NCBI GenBank assembly: GCA_030407085.1
Contig: CM059582.1
Span: 25,805,001 to 25,869,000, forward strand
From: Trichopria drosophilae
Lineage: Eukaryota > Arthropoda > Insecta > Hymenoptera > Diapriidae
Direction of reading: 5' to 3'
DNA length: 64,000 bases
The translations under genes were made by a program, and so were the position numbers. Shown in pieces: positions 58,330 through 64,000 of the stretch. Within the stretch, counting starts at the first letter, position 1. Each line of letters begins with the position of its first letter. Below the pieces are notes generated by a model. That model was not told where the DNA came from and made no database searches. It worked only from the letters and a program-made list of their open reading frames with translations.

Positions 58330-58390
58330 AAAAATTAATATTTAACGTTTACAGCTACTTTTGTGTAGCCCTCTTCAGATTATAAATGAA
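58330..58390 (-). ncRNA. degenerate hammerhead-like motif
   Basis: On the minus strand, CTGAAGAG (CTGAAGA at 58372-58378), then GCTAC pairing with GTAGC, then GTAAACG where GAAAC is expected. It lies 3' of the PLE reverse transcriptase relic on the same strand, as a downstream pseudo-LTR would. The altered GAAA suggests it is no longer active. Confidence 0.4.
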
Positions 58391-58879
58391 AAAGATAAAT
58401 ATATATACATAAAACAATACGAGGTAAAGTTCATTTTTCATAAGATCTTTATATTAAAGGCATCAATAACATTTTTCTTTAACATATAAAGCGAATCAAC
58501 CACCAGAAAACGCGTGGTAACGAAGAAATGTATGCAAATGCACTTTGTATGTAACGAAAGAACGACCAAAATGTTGCTTATATGCAATTAAAAATTGATT
58601 AGTTTAGTAGGATATCTTTGTTATCTAAAGAGGTATTTATTGTAATTAGTATGAATGAACTATATAAGTAGTCTGTTAAAAATAATGTTATTATAGTAAA
58701 ACATTGTACATTTCCGGAAGATTTGATTGTTCAAATCTGAGACAGTATTTTCAACTTTTTTCTGAATAAAATAATTTTCAATTTCTTTTCTATTTTTTAT
58801 TGTCTCGTTCTGCAGCTAAAATTTAACATTTTCAATTAAAATTTACCTCACAATATTTGGATATTTGTCTGATTGTGAA
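58391..58879. other. probable PLE non-coding sequence, no frame
   Basis: AT-rich DNA between the hammerhead-like motif and the reverse transcriptase relic. Confidence 0.35.
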
Positions 58880-59460
58880 ACTAACTTCTATTGTAGTGGG
58901 GGGTTTGATGAAAAATATAAATATCGACCCGACCCGACCAGATTTCTTTATGGGACCAGTGTATCCATTGTTTTTTTCTGATAATTACTATGTCTAAAAA
59001 TTGAATGTTATTATTTCTTTCTAGTTCTTGTGTGAAAGAATCCTATTGTCAAGGCCTTTAATTTTTTTAAGACTACTAAACCTAATTAAAATATTTTTCA
59101 ATAGTGTAGGCTAGTAAAATATCATCTACATATTTAATATAAAAAGGTTGTTTAAAGCTTAGTTTCAGAATGAGAATTTTTTCTATATATACTATGACCA
59201 TATCCATTTTTTAAAGAACTGGGGACAAGGGAGATCCCATAGATACCCCATATACTTGTTTGTAATATTGCGCACTGCAGGAGATCATGGTATTGTGTAC
59301 AAGAAGATTTAAGTTATTTTTTAATTCATTTTGAAGTAGTATTGTGATTTTTGGTAAATCTTTACATTATTTATCAATAATTAAGATACAGTTGGTTTGA
59401 CACATTAGTAAATAACGAGGACATATCTAAAGACATGATTTTATGAATTTTTAAATGTTA
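58880..59460 (-). pseudogene. Penelope-like retroelement reverse transcriptase relic
   Basis: Several frames on the minus strand give PLE reverse transcriptase motifs in the right order: SLDMSSLFTNV (motif A region, about 59402-59441), YKQVYGVSMGSPLSPVL (59208-59262), PFYIKYVDDILLAY (YVDD, about 59121-59132), then ELERNNNIQFLDIV (about 58988-59030) and a PIKKSGR block (about 58930-58955). Frameshifts and stops separate them, so it is dead. The GIY-YIG part that should follow is absent. Confidence 0.8.
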
Positions 59461-62165
59461 TTTGTATCAAGGTCGAGAATTTTGAATATTTTATTGAATT
59501 TTGCATTATGCTAAACTAAAATATCATGACGTTAGAAGGAAAGAAAATACAAAACGAGGCATTATGATAATGGAAGGATAACGGACTTGTAAACATTAAA
59601 GTCCTCCTTAAACTTGCCATTTATAACTTAATGTATATGTCAACTTTAAACAATAGTTCTAAGCAATAGACTGAAGTAATGTAATACACAATTGATCAAA
59701 TTTATTAAAGATTCATTTGAATAAACGTCAAATTTTATAATAAATTGTAAAGTTGAGACGTGAAGTTCATGGCTACACATAATTTTATATTCGATCGGGA
59801 CATATCTTTCGTAACTGTGTAATATATAACGTAATATTGTGCCATTTACGTCATATCTGCCACAGAGGATCGTCCCGTGAGAAGAAATCTGGGAATTTTT
59901 TAGTATATATTATATACATTTTTCGGACCACAGGTACTTCTTATTTTTAGGTTTCAAACATTAATCTGCGTACCTGTATTTATATAAAAGTAACGGCACC
60001 GTCGTCTCAAGATCTCCTATATGCTTTCACCAAGAAGGCCTGTTTGAAAAGTTACATGCACACTGATAGGTTCGTTACGTAAATTTCAATGATGCAGTAA
60101 CCCTTAAGCCCAATTCCACGAAATCCGAAAATGCCTGCGGTCGATGTTTACAGAGATGAGGTATTCATCCTTTGGAAGTTTAAAGTAAATTCTTAACAAT
60201 TTCAAGCACGTAAGTTACACCTGACACGTTTGGAATGAAAATTGCTTAATTTTAAGGAATGTGTTCGTTTCTGAAATGTTAGTGAATTAAATTTTCTTCC
60301 AATTACATCCAATTTATAAAATGTCCTTCTGATAAAAATAGCATGGAGTGACATTGATTTATGGTTTTTTTTCCTTTTAACTTTATTTTGGATTCTTTAA
60401 CTGTTTGATATGCAACGACACAATATTTCGTATCTTTATACTGTTTCTCGTACAAATACACATTAAGAAAGGAAATATAAAATAGGAAATACCTGACATG
60501 TAGGAAATTCCCATTTACATTGCGCGATCATCGAAAACATTCGCATAAATAGTCCGTACAATCTCAGCAGTTTAGCTTGAGGATAATAGGACATATAGGA
60601 CACTCATGGATTTTGTAGAAGGTGTCATTAGTCTTTTGGCTGGATCTTCCAGTTCCAGGAAATACTCTTTGATACAGTTTTTATAAAATCTTTAGAAAAT
60701 TTGTATACAGCGTTTATACCGAAATTATTCCATAAACCTTTTATAGAGATTTTATAATAATTTTTTTATAAACAAAATAATACTTTTATTAAAATAATTT
60801 AACGTCAATAGCAAAAGATTCTATAAAAATCCAAATACACGAAATCACGTGCATAGATTGCTTATTTTAAAACTAGTAATACGAATTATTTATATAGATA
60901 AAATATACCACCATAAGACTACCTAAGTGTTTAAGAAGGTTCTAATCATTAATCGATTTCATGCAGGCGCTGGAAAAAACCTTCACGGAAAATTTGAAGT
61001 TTCCCCCTCAGTAAATTCACGAAAGGTCCGAGATAAGTAATCTACAATGGAGCGTGGGCAAGTTTTACTATATGTATACAAAAACAACTTCAGAGAGGGG
61101 GAAATCAATCTATTTAAACAGTGCCAATGATGCTACCAAAGATTTACAATCGAGGATTGGATCGTTTCATACATTTAAAATCGGACACTGTGTTCTAAAA
61201 TCGAATATAGAAAAATTAAACATTACTGCGCAATCTAAAAACTGCACATCAAATTCACTATCAAATTCTGCTTATTATTTATCTGAAAACATAAACGGCT
61301 GTGATTCAATAATGACGGGATCGATATTGAATTTGGTTCTGAAGTGAATTTATGTCCTCTTCAACCAATGGAATACACATGGTATATATTCAGTAAACAG
61401 TGGAAATTGATTACATGCATATAAGTAAAGTTTTGGTCTACGCATTTCCAGCATTATTGTATAAAAGAAACAAGATTTTTTTGTTCAAATCAACTATTTC
61501 GTTATGCTTTACTTTATGTAACTGGGAAAAAGTATTTCCAAAAGGATTACCAAATTGAAAATGTTGAAAAATAGCTGGATGTTAACAAATATTACAGTTG
61601 AAGTGAAATTCACGTTATAGGTGATTTTATAGACTCTGATACAAACAATGATGATGGAATAATCAGTTACCGGCGAGGCAAAAATGATGTGAGAAACCAG
61701 TAACAACGCTTCAGTACTAAAAAGGTTTACGACAAGTTGCAGACTGAAGTTGATGTGCAACCAGGTTGATGTATTGTTTACATCTTTGCTAACACCATGG
61801 TTAATGAATGAAATATGCATAGTAAATATAAAAATAAAACATATCCTGATCATTGTTCTTCATTAAAGTTTATATTTATTAATGCTATTTCAGGTGAAAC
61901 ATTAACCTATATGAGAAGATAGTCGTTTTCGACTAGAATATTACTGAAAAGAAAATAAGTATTGTTTGTTGAGCACTAGTACTCAGTCAAGTGTTTACTT
62001 ACCATACAAAATTCGTCAGTTTAGTTCATTGAATAAGTTGGACTTTGGATATGAAATTGGGTATTGTATTCAATATCAATAATTCTGTCAAACGTATTCG
62101 AAATCTATATTTACAAATGCTTTGACTGAAATGTTATAAAATATTGTTAAGATATAATATGTGCA
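59461..62165. other. long AT-rich stretch, no gene supported
   Basis: A 97-codon plus frame (61054-61347, Ser/Asn rich) and a 114-codon hydrophobic minus frame (61509-61853) have no family signature. Neither has supporting splice or composition evidence. Confidence 0.4.
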
Positions 62166-62709
62166 TCATCGATGTGTACACAATACGTCATTTAGAGCAA
62201 CATCAGCAATAATTTGATGCATAGAATTAAATGTCATTAATTGCTCTGTTGTAAATTCTGTCCGACTATACATCCATTTTTGTAAATCTTCAAATGCCTT
62301 TAATGCCTGCAGACTCGATGGGACCACGGAGTTTTCGGTTTCAGACGTTTCATCTTCAGGCTCCTGACATCCACTTGTACTTGGTTGATTTTCGAATTCC
62401 TCGAAAGCATTACTTAGGTGACTATATTGTATCCAGCGTTCAATTTGTTCAGGACTGACGTCATGAAATCCCGGAATATGTGCAATAATATTGGAAAGAA
62501 CATTGGTTTCTTGATCATCTTCACTTTGATTGGGACTAATTCCAAGTACTGCGTTCCAAGCATTCGTAAGAATGTCTTGAGACAGGCTATTCCAAGCCTT
62601 GGATGATAGCATTATGCAGTTGTACATGCTTCTGTCCTTGATAAACTTTTGAAGGTTACAGTTATCTTCTGATAATAGAATGGAATTCAATAAATGTTTC
62701 CTATATGAC
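62166..62709 (-). CDS. C-terminal exon of a jerky/Tigger (pogo-type) transposase-like protein
   Basis: About 180 codons stay open from a splice-acceptor-like TTGTTACAG (AG at 62710-62711) to the stop at 62166-62168. The exon starts SYRKHLLNSILLSEDN. It then shows KAWNSLSQDILTNAWNAVL, the helical W-rich segment that follows the DDE domain in Tigger/jerky proteins, and IPGFHDVSPEQIERWIQYS, matching the usual acidic IPGxxDVxxxDIxxW block. An acidic Ser/Glu-rich linker and a last helix follow. The catalytic DDE core and the N-terminal DNA-binding domains were not found upstream in the window, so it is either the last exon of a spliced gene or a fragment. An intact frame in such AT-rich DNA suggests recent arrival or selection. 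An internal TTG near 62690 is an unlikely start. Confidence 0.6.
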
Positions 62710-63151
62710 CTGTAACAATTATTAATTATTTAATAATTGAGTGATTTTTATAAACTTTATATTTTAGCTTATTAAGATAATGTATATAAGGAATTACAGG
62801 ATATTTCAACTCTAACATTTCTATTCTTAACTCCTTGAATGTGATGGTACTTATAGACGTACATTCTAAAGTTGGTTTCCAGTATGAGGTACCTCTGTAG
62901 ACGTACATTCAAAAAATTGATAAAAAGCACAAAAAAACAAGTAGATTTACATAACACATACATTCTTCTTAATGTGACTTGTGCAAATTACGTTCTCTGA
63001 TTAGGGAGTGTTCAAAAATCTTGTTTCTATTTCGAGTAGTATTGCTCTTATCTTGCACATCTAGCATTAAAAATATTTTAAAAATGTATGGTATGATAGT
63101 TTATTAAATTATCTGTAAATGTGAATATATTATCGTAACTGAGGACATGAA
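62710..63151. other. intron or flank; short direct repeat
   Basis: On the minus strand GAATGTACGTCTA followed by GGTACC-like text occurs twice (about 62845-62866 and 62888-62910). No further transposase exon was recognised. Confidence 0.35.
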
Positions 63152-63600
63152 ATGTTAAATAAATTTATTTTTGGAGGATTTCAAAAAAGTATGTTCGCCA
63201 TATTGGATCCGCATTTTGAATTTTTAAAAATGGACTTCATATTCGTAATCAGCGATCCCGAAAATTCAAGTGTACCCAATCTCACAAATTTTGGTAGCTT
63301 AAAAAATTCTCAACATTTTTTACCCACATTCCAGAATTTTCTCCTTATAGCGAAGGAGTCATGCACCTCAAAAAAATGTATACCAGAAAACAAATACATA
63401 GTGCAAAAAAGTGATGCCGCTGATTTTTTGGCAAAGTTATTTTTGTAAATATAAACAAAATACATTTAAAATTTTTCTTTATATGCAATTAACCTTAATT
63501 TTATTTTTCGAGGGTTAACGAGGTCGTTAATTACCTATCTGATCTTAATTTATATAAATTCAAAATGGCAGATTCAATGGCAAATGGCAGATACACATGT
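63152..63600. repeat. fragments of the dispersed GATTACGAAT/GGCGGATCC family
   Basis: GCCATATTGGATCCGCATTTTG and ATTCGTAATCAGCGATCCCG near 63198-63262, and AAAATGGCAGATTCAATGGC near 63562. The 98-codon frame 63152-63448 runs through it and is a by-product. Confidence 0.55.
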
Positions 63601-64000
63601 TCATGGTTTCATTTCTCATTCTCCAGAGTAAGCACTTGCTACAATAATTAATCCATTAACGCCCAGCATGAGCAAAAGTTTGCATTTAATTCAGCCTTAA
63701 AATTTGTTATGAAAATGCAATCGATGTCAAAATTGGGAAAAAGCCAATACTAATATAGATTTTTCGACAATTCTTCAAAAAATACTATTTTCACGTGTAG
63801 ATTTTTCTGATACTTCCATTAGGTCGTGTACACTGGAAACTATTCCAATTATACTAGAAACTATTCCGATGATACTCGAAAATATTCAAATGTGGTCACC
63901 ATTAGTTTTACTTACAACCTATCTTTTTTTCAGTGATAATTCAATATCGCGGCTATATCCGTACGTCTTCACGGCGAGGAAAAACGTAATATCGTAATAA
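63601..64000. other. no gene; short 21-base minisatellite
   Basis: ACTGGAAACTATTCCAATTAT, ACTAGAAACTATTCCGATGAT and ACTCGAAAATATTCAAATG are three tandem versions of a 21-base unit at about 63833-63892. Confidence 0.55.

Noticed and set aside
61054..61347. 97-codon Ser/Asn-rich plus frame
   Set aside because: Low-complexity composition with no domain; judged chance.
61509..61853. 114-codon hydrophobic minus-strand frame resembling a membrane protein
   Set aside because: Ile/Phe/Val richness is expected from AT-rich DNA. There is no regular helix pattern, family match or splice context.

Overview
The window looks like a stretch of AT-rich eukaryotic nuclear DNA, most likely from an insect or another arthropod. 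No operon-like gene packing is visible. What can be recognised is transposon-derived: Penelope-like retroelement (PLE) pieces, a LINE reverse transcriptase, a tRNA-derived SINE, piggyBac-like and TA-target MITEs, a jerky/Tigger-type transposase exon, and a 71-bp minisatellite rich in CCTAA/TTAGG-like steps (TTAGG is the usual insect telomere unit). The taxon call is inference; the sequence names no species. No complete host protein-coding gene could be supported. Nearly all short open frames lie inside repeats or look like chance ORFs in AT-rich DNA.

Layout. 0-5.8 kb: a PLE GIY-YIG endonuclease tail at the left edge, then AT-rich DNA with two clusters of short hairpin units. 5.8-16.3 kb: three fold-back MITEs (5.8, 8.4 and 11.1 kb), two decayed tRNA-derived SINE heads, and an insect-type repeat with many AAGGTC/GACCTT steps (12.9-13.5 kb). 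16.7-20.8 kb: a 4.1-kb element with ~490-bp terminal inverted repeats between TA dinucleotides. It carries, in one orientation, a truncated LINE reverse transcriptase fused to a broken gene of a conserved family of unknown function. 21-29.5 kb: possible coding remnants, a well-preserved SINE with a 14-bp target duplication, and an array of short hairpins with varying but self-complementary arms. 31.9-37.6 kb: a large nested structure. Outer inverted arms of a dispersed repeat enclose an 809-bp fold-back element, a locally multiplied repeat, a TA-target MITE and a 690-bp PLE-type insertion with two head-to-head hammerhead-like motifs. 38-53 kb: more fold-backs, a 1.3-kb inverted-repeat element built around the minisatellite, and a piggyBac-like MITE. 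55-64 kb: one more fold-back, two members of a TTTTTAAC-ended family, a PLE reverse transcriptase relic with a hammerhead-like motif, and the transposase exon.

The parts do not form a working pathway; they record repeated nested insertion. The most unusual items are the inverted ribozyme-bearing PLE insertion (36,145-36,862), the chimeric long-TIR element (16,713-20,835), the inverted-repeat minisatellite element (48,688-50,015), and the dispersed hairpin units whose arms differ from unit to unit while staying mutually complementary.
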